A stretch of 6,675 nt of DNA from Melioribacteraceae bacterium (lineage in GTDB: Bacteria; Bacteroidota; Ignavibacteria; Ignavibacteriales; Melioribacteraceae): assembly GCA_015494845.1 (NCBI GenBank), contig WGAL01000097.1, positions 1-6,675 on the forward strand, written 5' to 3'. The notes below the pieces were generated by a model. It ran no database searches and was not told the origin of the DNA. It saw nothing but the letters and a program-made list of their open reading frames with translations. Each line of letters begins with the position of its first letter. Within the stretch, counting starts at the first letter, position 1. Shown here piece after piece: positions 5,519 through 6,675 of this stretch. The translations under genes and the position numbers were made by a program.

Positions 5519-6675
5519 TTGAAAATTTTAGATAAATATATTCTCAAGAACCACGTTTATCCTTTTTTCTTTTCCGTAATTACTTTGATGGCTATTTTTC
5601 TTTTGCAATTCTTGATGAAATTCGCCGACCGCCTTGTAGGCAAGGGTTTGAGCGCTTGGGTAATTACAAAACTTATCGTTTTTAACCTCGCGTGGATGCT
5701 AGTTCTCGTTGTGCCGATGGCGGTTTTGGTTGCGACGTTAATGGCGTTCGGAATGATGGCGCAAAACAACGAGCTCGCCGTAATGAAATCCGCAGGCGTA
5801 AGTTTATACCGGACGATGATTGCGCCTTTGATTGCGAGCGTCGGATTGTTTTTCTTTTTGGTTTGGTTTAACAATTACGTTTACCCGAACGCAAACCACG
5901 CGGCACGTTTGCTGATGTACGACATCTCGAAAAAGAAACCTACGATTTCTTTGGTTCCAGGCGTTTTCTCAACAGAAATTCCTCATTACTCAATTCTTGC
6001 GAGGGAAATCGACAATGAAACCAACACGCTAAAAAACTTAACAATTTACGACAATTCCAACTATTACAAATCGGTTCTGCTTACGGCAAAGAAAGGGAAA
6101 ATTTATTTATCGAAAAACAAACTGAAACTGATTCTCGATTTGTTCGACGGCGAAATTCACGAAGCGGATTTGAAAGAGAAAAACAAGTACACGCGAATCA
6201 AATTCAAGCATCATAAAATTGCTTTGCCCGCAGACGAATTTACATTTAAGCAAACTACGGATTTGCAACGCGGCGACCGCGAACTCGGCGCGCCGGCAAT
6301 GATTGCGATTGTCGATAGTCTCGAAAAAATTCACAAAAATTATTTTGTGCAGCTTGACGAAAAAGTAAGAGCAAATTTTTCCCCGCCGGATATTATTCCG
6401 ACGAAAAAGAAAAAGCCAAAAGATTTCCTTCAAGTTCTTAACGCGGTAAGAAGCCGGATTACAATCGCGCGCAGTTCAATTCGCTCGCAACTTATGAGAA
6501 TACGAAACAGCAAAAAAAGAATAAACCGTTACGAAGTTGAAATTCACAAAAAATATTCGCTTCCGTTTGCTTGCATTGTTTTTATTCTAATCGGCGCGCC
6601 GCTCGGCACTATGTTGCGCAAAGGCGGTTTTGGAATGGCAAGCGGCGTGAGTTTGTTTTTCTTCCTTGTTTATTG
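5519..6675 (+). CDS. LptF/LptG family LPS export permease (partial, TTG start)
   Basis: LptF and LptG are the inner-membrane subunits of the LptB2FG ABC transporter that extracts lipopolysaccharide and feeds it to the periplasmic Lpt bridge. 385 codons are visible; the frame runs off the right edge. The N-terminus KILDKYILKNHVYPFFFSVI is typical of the family. It can be read only if translation starts at TTG (5519-5521), because the first in-frame ATG (5588) lies inside the first helix; an in-frame TAG at 5483 closes the frame upstream. Helices are at about 13-33, 54-78 and 99-119. The loop NELAVMKSAGVSLYR (84-98) is the conserved cytoplasmic coupling segment. The periplasmic beta-jellyroll follows (about 120-265). 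A basic, helix-prone stretch (266-343) precedes RYEVEIHKKYSLPFACIVF, helix four (about 348-364) and the start of helix five. The sixth helix is missing. LptF cannot be told from LptG. It is transcribed away from the dipeptidase operon. Confidence 0.93.
   Translation, partial: MKILDKYILKNHVYPFFFSVITLMAIFLLQFLMKFADRLVGKGLSAWVITKLIVFNLAWMLVLVVPMAVLVATLMAFGMMAQNNELAVMKSAGVSLYRTMIAPLIASVGLFFFLVWFNNYVYPNANHAARLLMYDISKKKPTISLVPGVFSTEIPHYSILAREIDNETNTLKNLTIYDNSNYYKSVLLTAKKGKIYLSKNKLKLILDLFDGEIHEADLKEKNKYTRIKFKHHKIALPADEFTFKQTTDLQRGDRELGAPAMIAIVDSLEKIHKNYFVQLDEKVRANFSPPDIIPTKKKKPKDFLQVLNAVRSRITIARSSIRSQLMRIRNSKKRINRYEVEIHKKYSLPFACIVFILIGAPLGTMLRKGGFGMASGVSLFFFLVY

Noticed and set aside
5441..5540. AT-rich intergenic stretch considered as a possible replication origin or riboswitch
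   Set aside because: There are no DnaA-box clusters, iterons or conserved aptamer motifs. It is an ordinary divergent promoter region of about 100 bp.
5557..6433. Two minus-strand open frames of about 105 codons (5557-5874 and 6107-6433)
   Set aside because: Both are antisense to the LptF/LptG coding sequence, whose conserved motifs span the same bases.

Overview
The window looks like a core-chromosome stretch from a Gram-negative bacterium, most likely in the Bacteroidota/Ignavibacteria-like part of the FCB group. This placement is inferred, not proven. The supporting signs are: an LPS-transport permease (LptF/LptG) and a lipoprotein, which imply an outer membrane; near absence of Shine-Dalgarno sequences before most genes; several boxes matching the Bacteroidota-type -7 promoter element TAnnTTTG; and a tmRNA tag starting with glycine (GESNFALAA) with a TAACT motif before the resume codon. 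Base composition is AT-rich (roughly 40% GC by eye), with GCG/GAA/AAA-type codons throughout and no composition break suggesting recent transfer. No CRISPR array, insertion sequence, integrase or tRNA gene was seen.

Layout. (1) Positions 1-2026, minus strand: the N-terminal 675 codons of a large exported protein with the fold order of a glycoside hydrolase family 2 enzyme (jelly roll, Ig-like, TIM barrel) followed by at least two membrane helices. It runs off the left edge and lacks the catalytic glutamates at the expected places. (2) Positions 2027-2194: a short intergenic stretch with a probable promoter for that gene and a perfect 22-bp palindrome. (3) Positions 2195-2544, minus strand: a complete one-piece tmRNA (ssrA). 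(4) Positions 2584-5414, minus strand: a tight three-gene operon, transcribed in the order M20 dipeptidase, unknown lipoprotein, PduO-type cobalamin adenosyltransferase. Gaps are 12 and 14 nt, and the tmRNA lies only 39 nt beyond the last stop. (5) Positions 5415-5518: an AT-rich divergent promoter region. (6) Positions 5519-6675, plus strand: an LptF/LptG permease starting at TTG and cut by the right edge.

How they fit together. The permease moves lipopolysaccharide from the inner membrane to the Lpt bridge, the dipeptidase recycles peptides in the cytosol, the adenosyltransferase makes coenzyme B12, and the tmRNA rescues stalled ribosomes. These are housekeeping roles with no obvious shared pathway. 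The two parts without a clear function are the lipoprotein inside the operon and the membrane-anchored GH2-like protein. The latter is the best candidate for something undescribed, because its scaffold is recognisable while its catalytic residues are missing.
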